Source: Draconibacterium mangrovi (GTDB lineage: Bacteria; Bacteroidota; Bacteroidia; Bacteroidales; Prolixibacteraceae). Taken from it: DNA of 64,000 nucleotides. The notes under the pieces are model-generated. The model was not told where the DNA came from and did not search any database. It saw nothing but the letters and a program-made list of their open reading frames with translations. Below are positions 24,986 to 35,169 of this stretch, in pieces. How positions within the stretch are numbered: the stretch's first letter is position 1; each line of letters starts with the position of its first letter. The stretch covers positions 1 through 64,000 of the forward strand of contig NZ_JAAAGB010000017.1 of NCBI RefSeq assembly GCF_010586825.1. The letters run 5' to 3'. The position numbers were made by a program, and so were the translations under genes.

Positions 24986-26212
24986 TCAATTATCGTTGCT
25001 AATATACATTCCAACGCCAATACTTACTGAATTGAACAATGTTGACACACCCGCCTCTTTGAATACGGTTCGATACACCCGTAAATTGGTAAACATTGCT
25101 TTATTGTTGTTTAACTTATACTCACATCCAGCTTGTACCGAAATTCCAAAGAAATTGGATGCCAGAGGTGTTTCTTCCGATTCATATGTTGTGTCACTAA
25201 TGTCCTTTACCGTTCTCTTGACAACTTTTTGGCTCGACGAAAATACATAGTTCATGCATGGTGCCAGGGTTAAAGTTGGTTTAATTTTGTTTTGAGAGAA
25301 GGTGTATTTCAATCCTATTGAGGGCTGAAATGCCCAAAAATCCAAATAGATGTCATAATAATCGGTTTGATAGCTGGCAACATCTGTATAGGATCCGTGG
25401 TTGTTTAATTTGCTGAAGTCGGCTTCAACTTCAAACGATAGTTTTTCATTCCAGTAAGGAAAGGAAAGACTAAATAGCATTCCGGCCGAGGGAAAATAGG
25501 TTTTGTCAAATTGATAGTTAGAGAAAATTCCTTTGTCGAAATGAAGTTCACCAACTCCACCCATAACTACGGGAGCAACCCGAATTCTTGTCTTAGGTGC
25601 ATTTTTTTTGTAAAAAACACATAGCGTATCGGAGCAAACACAATCGTGGTATTTATTGGTAATATCGATTAACGATTTATGATTCAGGCTAACTTTATTG
25701 ATTTCTTCTTCAATTTCATTACAATCAGAAAATATTGCTTTTAATATTCCAATATGTCTAAAAGAGCTTTTTTCATTGTTGTTATTTCCTTTTTTCGATA
25801 GTTCATAAATTCTGCCATCTTGTTCAATCAGATACATGTAATTATTTACATCGCGATAGAAATAGAGGTTTACAATACCGCTTACAAGAAATTCAACAAA
25901 AACTGTTTTATTGGTATTATTCGGTAAATTCAATTCTTTTGATACATAAAACTTATCATCAATAAACCTGTACGATTGAATTTCGGTAGCATCCAGTTTT
26001 TTTACTTCCTGCTCCTGGTTTTCTTTGAATTCGCAGATTCGTGAATTTCGAACTTCTCCCCGGTAGTCGATCAGGCCATAAACAGTGTCGTTGTCCCAAG
26101 TAATGTAATAGCCTGGCCGGAAAGTAGATTGTGCCATAAGTGTTTGGCAGCTAATAATTGATATAAAAAAGAAAAGAATGAAAAGTTTGTTTTTGGGAAA
26201 TTTAGTTGTCAT
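24986..26212 (-). CDS. Outer-membrane beta-barrel protein with N-terminal Bacteroidota domain
   Basis: 408 residues from the ATG at 26212, which gives a signal peptide (ending LMAQ). The longer frame to 26287 adds 25 AT-encoded residues that look non-coding. Residues 30-180 form a domain seen in many Bacteroidota proteins of unknown role (GYYITWDNDTVYGLIDYRGE, then KLDATEIQSYRF). The C-terminal half (about 210-408) alternates hydrophobic and polar residues with aromatic girdles, consistent with an 8-10-strand outer-membrane barrel. Two close cysteines (CVCSD) are exposed in the linker. Function unknown. It stands alone. Confidence 0.6.
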   Translation of the reverse strand: MTTKFPKNKLFILFFFISIISCQTLMAQSTFRPGYYITWDNDTVYGLIDYRGEVRNSRICEFKENQEQEVKKLDATEIQSYRFIDDKFYVSKELNLPNNTNKTVFVEFLVSGIVNLYFYRDVNNYMYLIEQDGRIYELSKKGNNNNEKSSFRHIGILKAIFSDCNEIEEEINKVSLNHKSLIDITNKYHDCVCSDTLCVFYKKNAPKTRIRVAPVVMGGVGELHFDKGIFSNYQFDKTYFPSAGMLFSLSFPYWNEKLSFEVEADFSKLNNHGSYTDVASYQTDYYDIYLDFWAFQPSIGLKYTFSQNKIKPTLTLAPCMNYVFSSSQKVVKRTVKDISDTTYESEETPLASNFFGISVQAGCEYKLNNNKAMFTNLRVYRTVFKEAGVSTLFNSVSIGVGMYISNDN

Positions 26213-26310
26213 TTTGATGTGCTTGTTAATTAATTTTATTTGGCATTCTAATTTATAAATTATCAAATTATAATTAGCATAAAACAATCTATGTTGTTAA
26301 GCAGCTGATG

Positions 26311-26353
26311 TAAAAATAGGGAACCGTTCTCCTTAATTGAGTACGATTCCCTA
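26311..26353 (-). terminator. Terminator of the AGCS symporter gene
   Basis: Arms TAGGGAA (26317-26323) and TTCCCTA (26347-26353) with a T-rich run on the minus strand, about 40 bp after the stop. Confidence 0.7.
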
Positions 26354-26393
26354 AATCTGTTGGCAATGATCTGCCTTAAATTAATTTTGAAAG

Positions 26394-28124
26394 TTATCCT
26401 TTCGGTACTTTCTCGTCCGGGAAACGTTTTCCGTACTCCACCCAGAATAATTTTACCTCGCTCTTCATTTCTTTTGAAAGCGAGAGAATACCGATAAGGT
26501 TAGGAATGGTCATTAAGGCTATAGTAATTCCCGATAATGTCCAGATGATTGTAGTGTCGGTAAACGAAGCCAAAAAGAATCCGATTACATAAACCACACG
26601 GTACCAAACTTCGGCTTTAACGCCAAATAAATAGGTAACTGCGCGGCCGCCGTAATACGACCAACTGATGGCGGTTGAGAAAGCAAACATCAACAGGCCG
26701 ATTGAAACAATGTATTTCCCGTAGTCACCAAACCAACTCTTGGTAAAGGCAATGGTGGTAAGTGGCGCACTGTGCATTAACGATTTTCCTTCCAGTGCCA
26801 AATCTTTTGGATTGGGGCTGTCGGGACTTCTGTCGATCTTTCCTCCGGTAACTTTAATTTCACCCGAATAAGGCTGATTATCCACAAAAACGCGAATGTC
26901 TTCGGCTACCGAGCGGGCGTGCAAAATTGTTGGCTGGTCGATAATTTCTCCGTTCTGAACCTCAAGAACATTGTTGAACATGGCCAAATCTGCTTTTCCA
27001 ACCAGGTAGTTGTGTAACTGATGGACATCGCTTTCTATGGCTTCCGAATAGTTTCCGTCGAGTACAACAATATCGGTTTCCTGGAAAAGGTTCTGGTGTT
27101 TCTCCGTCCAAACACCTGATGATAACAATACCAGTCCGGTTAAAGAACAAATGATAATGGTATCAATAAATGGTTCCAACAATGCAACCAGGCCTTCAGA
27201 AACCGGCTCGTGTGCACGTGCTGCGGCGTGGGCAATTGGCGCCGATCCCTGACCTGCCTCATTCGAGAACAATCCACGGTTTACTCCACGGTTAAAAGCA
27301 AAAGCAATGCTGCCACCCAAAAAGCCGCCAACAGCTGCCGAGCCGTTAAAAACGTCTCCGAAAATGGCAACAATAGACGGTATAATATTATCGTAATTGT
27401 AAGTGATTACAGCCATCGCACCGATAAAATAAACGATGGCCATCAGCGGTACCAGTTTCGAGGTAACATTGGCAATACGTTTAATTCCGCCAACAATTAC
27501 CAGCCCGAGCAATACGGCCAAAATACCACCACTTACCATGTGGTTGATACCAAAGGTTTCGAACAGCGAGTTGGAGATACTGTTAATTTGCGGCAGGTTT
27601 CCGGTACCAAACGATGAAAGGATGGTTGCAACAGCAAAAAGTCCTCCGAGCAAAGTCCCGGTTTTTAAAATTTTATTGTTTTTCAAGGGAATGTTCAGGC
27701 GTTTTTTCATGAAATACATGGGACCCCCGGCAATTGTTCCGTCGGCAGCTTTGTCGCGGTATTTGTGCGAAAGCGTAACTTCCACAAACTTGGTGGTCAT
27801 ACCCAGTGCTGCTGTTACCAGCATCCAGAAAAGTGCTGCCGGCCCACCCAGGTGAATGGCCAGCGCCACTCCGGCAATGTTACCGGTTCCCACTGTTCCC
27901 GACAAGGCTGTTGTTAAGGCCTGAAAGTGCGAAGTGTCGCCTACGTCGCCTTCTTTGTCGAATTTTCCTCTTACAATTCGCAACGAATGTTTAAGGTAAC
28001 GGAATTGTGGAAATTTCAGGTAAATGGTAAAAAAGATACCCGTTCCGAGTAATAAAAATACAAACCATTGCGAGCCTCCAATATGGCCGTCGATGGTAGA
28101 AAGAATCTCATTGAGTTTGTTCAT
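26394..28124 (-). CDS. Alanine/glycine:cation symporter (AGCS) with extra loop domain
   Basis: 576 residues from the ATG at 28124 ([13 protein letters not shown]). The longer frame adds 24 unlikely residues. About eleven membrane segments, with the AGCS signature [24 protein letters not shown] and [20 protein letters not shown]. These transporters import alanine or glycine with Na+. Between the segments ending near residue 338 and restarting near 453 there is a ~115-residue hydrophilic insertion (TEKHQNLFQ...[10 protein letters not shown]) that standard bacterial AGCS proteins lack. By topology it lies in a loop between late membrane segments. The gene is monocistronic with a terminator downstream. 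Confidence 0.87.
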   Translation of the reverse strand: MNKLNEILSTIDGHIGGSQWFVFLLLGTGIFFTIYLKFPQFRYLKHSLRIVRGKFDKEGDVGDTSHFQALTTALSGTVGTGNIAGVALAIHLGGPAALFWMLVTAALGMTTKFVEVTLSHKYRDKAADGTIAGGPMYFMKKRLNIPLKNNKILKTGTLLGGLFAVATILSSFGTGNLPQINSISNSLFETFGINHMVSGGILAVLLGLVIVGGIKRIANVTSKLVPLMAIVYFIGAMAVITYNYDNIIPSIVAIFGDVFNGSAAVGGFLGGSIAFAFNRGVNRGLFSNEAGQGSAPIAHAAARAHEPVSEGLVALLEPFIDTIIICSLTGLVLLSSGVWTEKHQNLFQETDIVVLDGNYSEAIESDVHQLHNYLVGKADLAMFNNVLEVQNGEIIDQPTILHARSVAEDIRVFVDNQPYSGEIKVTGGKIDRSPDSPNPKDLALEGKSLMHSAPLTTIAFTKSWFGDYGKYIVSIGLLMFAFSTAISWSYYGGRAVTYLFGVKAEVWYRVVYVIGFFLASFTDTTIIWTLSGITIALMTIPNLIGILSLSKEMKSEVKLFWVEYGKRFPDEKVPKG

Positions 28125-28460
28125 TATTTGCAGTTTTTTTATACGTTGAATTGTTAATTCAAAAAGGTAACTTTTGAAACCTGCATAGCCCAACACTTTT
28201 CTTCGGATTGAAGGTATTGTCGTATGCTCGTTTCAAAAATCGAGCTAAAAATAGTAATCCTGTTCAATTTGCTAAAAAATGAGGGTTTTTATTTTTAAAA
28301 TGTTATTAAATCCTGAGAAAGGTCATCTTTTGTGGTGGCTTGTTTGGCGGAGTACGCGAAATCATGTTTTTAAGCCTGCTTTTCAAATTCTTTTAAACAT
28401 TATCGAAACCGATTGGTTTTTGTCGTAATTTCGCGTAAACAACTTAAAAAGCAATTAATC

Positions 28461-28715
28461 ATGTTACCAAAGTTTTTATTAGCCGACAATTCACAGGAGA
28501 CTCCTGATACTATTTTTGTGGTTCACACCGAAACGCCACGTTTTATTGTAGAAGCAGATATCGATGATTTCTGGAACAACCAGGAAATTCATTGGATGGA
28601 TGGTGAGCCGGGTGACGAAAAGTTGATTTCGGAGTTGGTTGAAGCAGCCGAAGAATTTTTGGAAAAAGAATTTGAAAACGAAGAACTTCTGGCAGAAGAC
28701 GACGACGAGGAGTAG
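28461..28715 (+). CDS. Conserved small acidic protein of Bacteroidales type
   Basis: 84 residues from the ATG at 28461 (MLPKFLLADNSQ). An upstream in-frame start at 28413 would include promoter-like DNA. The sequence (DTIFVVHTETPRFIVEADIDDF, HWMDGEPGDE, then a highly acidic C terminus) looks like a small cytoplasmic family I recall as conserved in Bacteroidales without assigned function. A TAATTTCG at 28426-28433 is one base off the -7 consensus. PspC follows 46 bp downstream and is probably co-transcribed. Confidence 0.72.
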   Translation: MLPKFLLADNSQETPDTIFVVHTETPRFIVEADIDDFWNNQEIHWMDGEPGDEKLISELVEAAEEFLEKEFENEELLAEDDDEE

Positions 28716-28761
28716 TTGTTAAAGCGCTGATTTCATTCAGCAAAAAATAAACGGAATAGCA

Positions 28762-28983
28762 ATGGTAGCAGATCGTTTATATCGTTCGCGAAACAGAGTG
28801 CTGGGTGGTGTTTTGGCTGGTTTTGCCGAATACTTCTCAATAGATGTGGTTTTGGTTCGATTGATTTATGTGCTGCTATCGCTTTTCTCTGCCGGATTTC
28901 CCGGTTTGCTGGTTTATATTGTTTTTTGGATTCTAACGCCCGAAAAACCTGTCAATCCGTATAATTCGGAAACTACTTCGTAA
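28762..28983 (+). CDS. PspC-domain small membrane protein
   Basis: 73 residues. It is essentially a bare PspC domain: a basic N terminus (LYRSRNRVLGGVLAGFAEYF) and one long hydrophobic region (about 28-60) closing with the FWILTP motif. PspC domains occur in envelope-stress (phage-shock) systems, and stand-alone copies are frequent in Bacteroidota. No PspA or PspB is nearby. Its last 11 bp overlap the 3' end of the convergent dipeptidase gene. Confidence 0.85.
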   Translation: MVADRLYRSRNRVLGGVLAGFAEYFSIDVVLVRLIYVLLSLFSAGFPGLLVYIVFWILTPEKPVNPYNSETTS

Positions 28984-29677
28984 GCTCTTCAAACGAAAGA
29001 TCCATTAGCGGAAAATTTTCCCAGCCGATAAAATCAAAATGCCACCATTCAGAAGAAATCACTGAAAATCCAAAATGAGACATAACACCAATTAAAATGG
29101 TGCGGTTTTGTAGGGCTGCTTCCGGAAGATCGGTATAATCGGAATGGGCTTTTTCCGAGAAATCATCAAATGCTGTGGGCATTTCAAGTTCTTGCTTTGT
29201 AGATAAATTCACCAACGAAACATCAACAGCACATCCCCGGTTATGGCGGGAGCCGGTTTTCGGGCTGGCCACAAAATCAGGATCGGGATACACCTCATAA
29301 AATTTCAGCGTTGCGGCATACGGACGATAAGCATCGTAAATTTTTAAGCCAAGATTTAACGATGCCAGCGAATCCTGCACCAATTTTAAAGCCGCCGCCA
29401 CCGGTTTGCGGGCATAGGCTTTTGACGATTTGTAAATTATTTCTTTTGTAAAATTATTGTTGGTGGCGTAACGAATGTCGAGAACCACATTATTTAGCTT
29501 CTTTTCCAGGTCAACCAGTTCCATTTCCGGATTTTCTGCAAGCTGAGTTTTGTATTCTTCCACTGAATTTACAATTGGCAGATTATGCGGATTCCGTTTC
29601 TCTGAAGTGCTTTTTGTTACACACGAAACCAGAAAGGCACTCAAGAAAAGGAGCGTAAATATTTTGGTTGTTTTCAT
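28973..29677 (-). CDS. D-alanyl-D-alanine dipeptidase (VanX-type, M15D), lipoprotein
   Basis: 234 residues from the ATG at 29677, which gives a lipoprotein signal with LVSC (Cys19). The zinc-peptidase motifs are present: SRHNRGCAVDVSLV (His and Asp ligands) and SEWWHFDF (catalytic Glu, zinc-binding His), with the DAYRPYAA substrate loop. The enzyme splits D-Ala-D-Ala. As an envelope lipoprotein it more likely recycles peptidoglycan dipeptide than confers vancomycin resistance, and no vanHA genes are near. It overlaps pspC tail to tail. Confidence 0.88.
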   Translation of the reverse strand: MKTTKIFTLLFLSAFLVSCVTKSTSEKRNPHNLPIVNSVEEYKTQLAENPEMELVDLEKKLNNVVLDIRYATNNNFTKEIIYKSSKAYARKPVAAALKLVQDSLASLNLGLKIYDAYRPYAATLKFYEVYPDPDFVASPKTGSRHNRGCAVDVSLVNLSTKQELEMPTAFDDFSEKAHSDYTDLPEAALQNRTILIGVMSHFGFSVISSEWWHFDFIGWENFPLMDLSFEELTK

Positions 29678-29800
29678 CTGTTTAAATTTTTTTGATTTCT
29701 GAATGTTCAAAAAAATTGTAGTCATTCAGGAACTCACTTAAATTTTAATCATTCTTATTTGTGAATTTAGAATGAAGAAAATTCATGTTCGTTTCATCAT

Positions 29801-31936
29801 TTATTCCTGTTCAACTCCTTTTAGTGACAATTGAATACGTTTGCGAGGAATGTCCAATTCTTTCACCCGCACTTTTATGTGTTGGTGCAATTTTACAATT
29901 TCGTTGGGATCAGAAATAAAACGATCGGCCATTTCCGAAATGTGTATCAGTCCCGACTCTTTAATACCCACATCAACAAAAGCTCCAAACTTGGTAATGT
30001 TGTTTACAATTCCGGGTAGTACCATGCCAACCTGCAAATCGGTGATGTTGAAAATACCATCGGCAAATTCAAAAACCTTGATTGGTTTTCGCGGATCGCG
30101 TCCCGGTTTCAGCAACTCGTTTTTTATGTCGGTTAGGGTAGGGAGACCTACTTCAGCAGTCACATAATTTTTAAAATCAATTTTCGAGATCAGCTCTTCA
30201 TTTCTGATCAGGTCTTTCACTTCGCACTTCAAGTCCTTGGCAATTTTCGATACGATTTTGTACGATTCAGGGTGTACACCTGAATTATCCAACGGATTTT
30301 TGGCATCGGGAATTCGCAGGAATCCGGCTGCCTGTTCAAAAGCTTTTGGTCCCATTCGCGGTACTTTCTTTAGTGCGTCGCGCGATTCGAACATGCCGTT
30401 CTCTTTTCGGTAAGTGGTAATGTTTTCAGCCAACTGCGGACCAAGACCGGAAATGTAGGTTAGCAGGTGTTTGCTGGCGGTATTTAAATTTACGCCAACA
30501 GAATTTACACTCAATTCAACAACCGAATCGAGACTGCTTTTCAGATTTTTCTGATCAACATCGTGCTGGTATTGTCCAACGCCAATACTTTTCGGGTCGA
30601 TTTTTACCAGCTCGGCCAGTGGATCCATCAACCGGCGGCCAATGGAAATGGCTCCACGAACGGTAACATCGTATTGTGGAAATTCCTGGCGGGCCACCGA
30701 TGAGGCAGAATATACCGAAGCGCCATCTTCGCTTACCACGTATACACGCACTTCGCGGTTATAACGCAACTTTTTTATAAAAGCTTCTGTTTCGCGGCTG
30801 GCCGTTCCGTTTCCAATGGCAATTGCATCAATCTGGTAAATTTCTACCATCGAGGAAATTTTTTTGGCCGCCATCTTTTTTTCTTCCTGTGGTTTGTGCG
30901 GGTAAATATTTTCGTTGTGCAACAGGTTGCCCTGTTCATCCAAACATACTACTTTACAGCCGGTGCGGTAACCCGGATCGATTGCTAGTGTTCTTTTTTG
31001 GCCCAGCGGAGGTGCCAACAGCAACTGCTTCAGGTTTTCGGTAAAAACGTTTATGGCTTCGGTATCGGCTTTTTCTTTTGATAATTTGGCAAATTCCGTT
31101 TCAATCGATGGCTGGATGAGGCGTTTTAAACTGTCTTTTACGGCAAGCGCTACCTGTTCCGAGCTGTCGTTGTTTCCTTTTACAAAAAAACGCTCCAGGT
31201 TTTCCAATACCCGCTCTTCGTTTGGCGAAATAGATACACGCAAAAATCCTTCGTTTTCGCCGCGGCGCATGGCCAGCAAACGGTGCGATGGACATTTTTT
31301 TAGCGGTTCGCTCCAATCAAAATAGTCGCGGTATTTGGCGGCCTCTTCTTCTTTTCCTTTAATTATTTTTGAGGTTATATAGGCTCCCAGATCAAAACCT
31401 TTACGCACAATATTACGGGCACGTTCGTTTTCGCTAACCCACTCAGCAATTATATCGCGGGCACCCGAAAGAGCGTCTTCTACTGAAGGTACTTCGTCGT
31501 TTAAAAACTGGTTGGCCCTGAATTCAGGATCGCGTTCCAGTTGTTTTATTATGATTTTGGCCAGTGGTTCCAGTCCTTTTTCGCGGGCGATGGTAGCTTT
31601 TGTGCGGCGTTTCGGTTTGTAGGGCAGGTAAATGTCCTCCAGTTCAACCGAATCAAAACAATCTTCAATTCGCGATTTCAAATCCGAGGTTAGCTGCCCT
31701 TGTTCATCAATGGTTTTCAGAATGGTTTCCTTGCGTTTGGCAAGTTCTGCATACTTATCGTTTTGCTCTTTAATTTGAAGCACCTGCACTTCGTCGAGAC
31801 TGCCGGTACGTTCTTTTCGGTAGCGCGAAATAAACGGAACGGTGGCGCCTTCATTCAGTAAATTTATGGTGTTTAAAACCTGGGTGGTGTTCAGCCCCAG
31901 ATTGCGGGCAATAAGATCTATGGTTTTGTTTTGCAT
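29801..31936 (-). CDS. tex: Tex-family transcription accessory protein with S1 RNA-binding domain
   Basis: 711 residues, the family length. The N-terminal helical domain is followed by a YqgF/RuvC-like fold (LAIDPGYRTGCKVVCLDE), a helix-hairpin-helix region (YISGLGPQLAENI, KVPRMGPKAFEQAAGFLRI) and a C-terminal S1 domain (about 635-708; GMVLPGIVNNITKFGAFVDV). Tex binds nucleic acid and associates with the transcription machinery. The gene has an exact consensus promoter and is monocistronic. Confidence 0.95.
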   Translation of the reverse strand: MQNKTIDLIARNLGLNTTQVLNTINLLNEGATVPFISRYRKERTGSLDEVQVLQIKEQNDKYAELAKRKETILKTIDEQGQLTSDLKSRIEDCFDSVELEDIYLPYKPKRRTKATIAREKGLEPLAKIIIKQLERDPEFRANQFLNDEVPSVEDALSGARDIIAEWVSENERARNIVRKGFDLGAYITSKIIKGKEEEAAKYRDYFDWSEPLKKCPSHRLLAMRRGENEGFLRVSISPNEERVLENLERFFVKGNNDSSEQVALAVKDSLKRLIQPSIETEFAKLSKEKADTEAINVFTENLKQLLLAPPLGQKRTLAIDPGYRTGCKVVCLDEQGNLLHNENIYPHKPQEEKKMAAKKISSMVEIYQIDAIAIGNGTASRETEAFIKKLRYNREVRVYVVSEDGASVYSASSVARQEFPQYDVTVRGAISIGRRLMDPLAELVKIDPKSIGVGQYQHDVDQKNLKSSLDSVVELSVNSVGVNLNTASKHLLTYISGLGPQLAENITTYRKENGMFESRDALKKVPRMGPKAFEQAAGFLRIPDAKNPLDNSGVHPESYKIVSKIAKDLKCEVKDLIRNEELISKIDFKNYVTAEVGLPTLTDIKNELLKPGRDPRKPIKVFEFADGIFNITDLQVGMVLPGIVNNITKFGAFVDVGIKESGLIHISEMADRFISDPNEIVKLHQHIKVRVKELDIPRKRIQLSLKGVEQE

Positions 31937-31955
31937 ATTTTGTTTTCTTGAATCG

Positions 31956-31986
31956 CAAAGGTAGACAAGGAACTTTTCATTTCAAA
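31956..31986 (-). promoter_or_regulatory. Consensus Bacteroidota promoter of tex
   Basis: On the minus strand TTTG (31983-31986), 19 nt, TACCTTTG (31956-31963). An exact consensus match 19 bp upstream of the start. Confidence 0.8.
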
Positions 31987-32002
31987 AGAAGATGACAAAA
32001 CA

Positions 32003-32033
32003 AAAAAACCACCCGGGGCTTTCCGGGTGGTTT
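32003..32033 (-). terminator. Intrinsic terminator of the secreted 196-aa protein gene
   Basis: An 11-bp stem AAACCACCCGG / CCGGGTGGTTT with a 6-nt loop and a minus-strand T run, 24 bp after the stop of the gene at 32057. Confidence 0.9.
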
Positions 32034-32056
32034 GCAGTTAACTACGAAAATTTACG

Positions 32057-32647
32057 CTATTTCCGTAAAGTAAAAATATGGTCTTTAAAATCGTCGGTAA
32101 CAACAACGCGGTATTCGCCGCTCGTTAAGTTCGATATGTCGTAGCATTTATGTATCGTTAATTTTTTACCCAGGTTATACCCATTCACGTGCTCGCCGTT
32201 TTTATAAATATTCAGGAAAACACCTTTTTGTGCTGTATTTAAAAATGAAATTTTCAGCTTGTCATCATCAAGTTTCATATACGGTTCGTACAAATGTTGT
32301 ACGTTCTCGGTAGTAATTTTATTGTCAGCAACCGTTATTTTGTTGTTTAAACTTTGGTTGCCGTAATTAATACAAATGCAATAAGTGCCATCGCCTAATG
32401 TCGAAAAATCAAGATTTTCGTTGTAACTGGCTTGCTTTTTTGTGGTTTTGTGCAAGAAGACGATCGAGTTATTATCATTGGTAACCGTAATTTCGAAAGT
32501 TTTGGGAACGTTGGAGTTGAATGCCAGCAGGGCAGCTTCATTTCCATTTTGCGAAATCTCCATTTTCGGAAGATCGGTGGCGCTTGCATATTCTGCTGCT
32601 ACAGCGAATAATACAAACATTGTTAAAAATAAGAACCTTGTTTTCAT
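32057..32647 (-). CDS. Secreted Ig-like-fold protein of unknown function
   Basis: 196 residues. The signal peptide ends near ASAT (residue 24). The rest alternates short beta strands, compatible with two tandem beta-sandwich units of about 80 residues; both end in a GTYCI or GEYRVVV style strand (DGTYCICINYGNQ and SGEYRVVVTDDFKDHIFTL), like secretion-tail or DUF3244 domains of Bacteroidota. It is either a small periplasmic protein or carries a type IX secretion-like tail. Monocistronic, with a strong terminator downstream and only a weak -7 upstream. Confidence 0.65.
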   Translation of the reverse strand: MKTRFLFLTMFVLFAVAAEYASATDLPKMEISQNGNEAALLAFNSNVPKTFEITVTNDNNSIVFLHKTTKKQASYNENLDFSTLGDGTYCICINYGNQSLNNKITVADNKITTENVQHLYEPYMKLDDDKLKISFLNTAQKGVFLNIYKNGEHVNGYNLGKKLTIHKCYDISNLTSGEYRVVVTDDFKDHIFTLRK

Positions 32648-32842
32648 GTTGCGTTTTTTGGATTATTGATTGCAAAATAAATAAAGACCCGTAAGTCTTT
32701 AATGCAATTTACGACTATTGTATTTTAAAAACAATGGCTGATAGAATATTATTTAGGTGAAAACCAGATTGTTAGGTTATTGTGAACTTTGGTTTAGCTA
32801 TGTTGCCAAAACAAATGTTTAAAAAGTAGGAGAGATGTCGAA

Positions 32843-32881
32843 ATAAAAAAACCGCTCTGCACAGCTTATACAGAGCGGTTT
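32843..32881 (-). terminator. Intrinsic terminator of the 229-aa barrel gene
   Basis: An 11-bp stem AAACCGCTCTG / CAGAGCGGTTT with an 11-nt loop and a minus-strand T run, 25 bp beyond the stop. Confidence 0.88.
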
Positions 32882-32905
32882 CATGTTAAATTATTGGTTA
32901 CTAAT

Positions 32906-33595
32906 CTAGAAACTCAGGCCAATGGTAAAATTGGTACACGGAAGTTTCGATTTTTTTTCGGATCCAAGGTTATCCGAAAACTCCGCATCAACGAATTGTT
33001 GCAGATATACCCCCGGATAATCATCGCTTTCCAATTCTGAGCTGATGGTGTTAAACTCTACGCCAAGCATCAGTACTCCGTAACGAATGTTTAAACCGGT
33101 TGAAAATCCAAAATCAACTGTACCCAGAAAAAAGTCCTCGGCATCGTCAATCATATCCGAATAATAGATTACAGCTCCTGTTGCCCATGCACAATCCAGT
33201 TTTGTATAAACATCAAATTCCAGTTTATCCACCGGACTGTAAGTAAGAGACGGCCCAATTTTCGACCCGGCACGAAGAACACCGAGGCTACCGCCATTCA
33301 CATCATCTTCATTTTCGAAATTATGGAAAACAGTATATAGGTAGTCTACATTAATCCCAAGCGCCATATCGTTGCGGTTTATAATGCGTTTAAGCATAAA
33401 TATCGATCCCAACTCAAAATTGGCTCCAGCCTTTGATGTAATACCCAGGTCGTTCCAGTCCTGTTCTTCCATTCCGAATTGTTTCCATGAAGGACTCGAA
33501 TAGCCGAAACGAAAATAGAATTGATTGTCGAGGTATTGTCCAAAACTTATGATGGATGCAAGAATAAGAAATACAGTGAAAGTTGCTTTTTTCAT
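32906..33595 (-). CDS. Outer-membrane beta-barrel protein of unknown function
   Basis: 229 residues with a signal peptide ending at FGQ (residue 20). The rest shows amphipathic strands with aromatic residues (FYFRFGYSSPSW, ALGINVDYLYTVF, LEFDVYTKLDCAW) and the final strand ends in Phe (FTIGLSF), as in barrels recognised by the BAM machinery. It resembles the small OmpW/PorT-like barrels of Bacteroidota. No partner genes adjoin it: Ffh is divergent upstream, and a terminator lies downstream. Confidence 0.65.
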   Translation of the reverse strand: MKKATFTVFLILASIISFGQYLDNQFYFRFGYSSPSWKQFGMEEQDWNDLGITSKAGANFELGSIFMLKRIINRNDMALGINVDYLYTVFHNFENEDDVNGGSLGVLRAGSKIGPSLTYSPVDKLEFDVYTKLDCAWATGAVIYYSDMIDDAEDFFLGTVDFGFSTGLNIRYGVLMLGVEFNTISSELESDDYPGVYLQQFVDAEFSDNLGSEKKSKLPCTNFTIGLSF

Positions 33596-33792
33596 GTTGA
33601 TGTAAATTTTAATATATGGTTAAACTTAAAAGCGTATTTGTTCTGAAATAATACTTTGCGTTTACAAGTTATGATAATCTGAGTAAATATGAAAATAGAA
33701 ATTTTTGCAAGAGTTTTGTGGCTGTTTTTTAGAAATAAAAAATGCTTTTTCTTTTTGCTTCTATTTCCTTTCATCTTTTGTGTTGTTTTTGC

Positions 33793-33800
33793 TATTTTTG
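33793..33800 (+). promoter_or_regulatory. -7 element of ffh
   Basis: TATTTTTG is an exact TAnnTTTG match 28 bp upstream of the ATG at 33829. The nearest TTTG is only 12 nt upstream, so the -33 is not canonical. Confidence 0.6.
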
Positions 33801-33828
33801 CACCTCATTTTCAAAAAGAAGTAAAAGC

Positions 33829-35169
33829 ATGTTTGATAATTTAAGCGACAGGCTGGAGAAGTCCTTCAAACTACTGAAAGGGCAGGGGAAAATTACCGAG
33901 ATCAATGTGGCGGAAACGCTAAAAGATATTCGTCGTGCGTTATTGGATGCCGACGTTAACTTTAAAATTGCCAAAAAATTTACCGACGACGTAAAAGTCA
34001 AAGCTTTGGGGCAGGATGTTTTGTCTGCCGTAAAACCGGGGCAGATGATGGTGAAGATCGTAAAAGACGAGCTGGCAGAATTGATGGGAGGTACTTTTGC
34101 CGATATCGAGCTGAAAAATAAACCGGCAGTAATTCTGATGTCGGGACTACAAGGTTCGGGTAAAACAACGTTCTCCGGGAAGCTGGCAAATATGCTGAAA
34201 AGCAAAAAAGGCCGTCATCCGCTGTTGGTGGCATGCGACGTTTATCGTCCGGCTGCAATCGATCAGTTGAAAGTTCTGGGCGATCAGATCAATGTTCCGG
34301 TTTACACCGAAGAAGGAAACATGGATCCGGTTAAAATTGCCAAAGCAGCAATTCAACATGCAAAAGCAAATGGCAACGACGTGGTGATTGTGGATACCGC
34401 CGGTCGTTTGGCAGTCGACGAGCAGATGATGAACGAAATTTCTGCGGTGAAGAAAGCAATCAATCCGGATGAAATTCTGTTTGTGGTTGACTCGATGACA
34501 GGTCAGGATGCGGTAAACACAGCAAAAGAATTTAACGACCGCCTCGATTTCGACGGTGTTGTTCTTACCAAACTCGATGGTGATACCCGCGGTGGTGCTG
34601 CGCTATCCATTCGCGCAGTAGTTGAAAAGCCAATCAAGTTTGTGGGTACCGGCGAAAAAGTTGATGCACTCGACGTTTTCCACCCCGATCGTATGGCCGA
34701 CCGTATTTTGGGAATGGGTGATATTGTTTCGCTGGTTGAAAAAGCCCAGGAACAATTTGATGAAGAAGAAGCAAAACGCCTGCAGAAAAAGCTGCAAAAA
34801 AATACATTTGATTTCAACGATTTCCTGAAACAGATTAACCAGATTAAAAAGATGGGTAACCTGAAAGATGTGATGGGAATGATTCCGGGCATGGGAAAAG
34901 CGTTAAAAGGAATGGATATTGACGATGATGCATTTAAGCACATCGAAGCCATTATCTACTCAATGACACCTGCTGAGCGGGAAAATCCATCGTTGATTAA
35001 CGGAGGCCGCAGAAAACGTATTGCCAGCGGTTCGGGGACGGATGTTCAGGAAGTAAACCGTTTGCTGAAACAGTTTGGCGAAACACGTAAAATGATGCGT
35101 ATGGTGTCGCAGGGGAAAAATGTTCAGCGCATGATGAGTGGAATGCAGGGACAGGGACGAAAATTTTAG
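33829..35169 (+). CDS. ffh: Signal recognition particle protein Ffh (SRP54)
   Basis: 446 residues from the ATG at 33829. A longer frame from 33742 would start inside the promoter. N domain (1-90), then the GTPase with the P-loop [15 protein letters not shown], the [13 protein letters not shown] switch and [13 protein letters not shown], and a methionine-rich M domain (about 300-446) that binds 4.5S RNA and signal sequences. Ffh delivers nascent membrane proteins to FtsY. Confidence 0.96.
   Translation: MFDNLSDRLEKSFKLLKGQGKITEINVAETLKDIRRALLDADVNFKIAKKFTDDVKVKALGQDVLSAVKPGQMMVKIVKDELAELMGGTFADIELKNKPAVILMSGLQGSGKTTFSGKLANMLKSKKGRHPLLVACDVYRPAAIDQLKVLGDQINVPVYTEEGNMDPVKIAKAAIQHAKANGNDVVIVDTAGRLAVDEQMMNEISAVKKAINPDEILFVVDSMTGQDAVNTAKEFNDRLDFDGVVLTKLDGDTRGGAALSIRAVVEKPIKFVGTGEKVDALDVFHPDRMADRILGMGDIVSLVEKAQEQFDEEEAKRLQKKLQKNTFDFNDFLKQINQIKKMGNLKDVMGMIPGMGKALKGMDIDDDAFKHIEAIIYSMTPAERENPSLINGGRRKRIASGSGTDVQEVNRLLKQFGETRKMMRMVSQGKNVQRMMSGMQGQGRKF

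Noticed and set aside
26213-26287. Upstream extension of the outer-membrane barrel gene
   Set aside because: The extra 25 residues are encoded by AT-rich intergenic sequence, and the ATG at 26212 begins a standard signal peptide.
28973-29677. Vancomycin resistance locus
   Set aside because: The dipeptidase resembles VanX but carries a lipoprotein signal, and there are no vanH, vanA or vanRS genes. Cell-wall dipeptide recycling is more likely.
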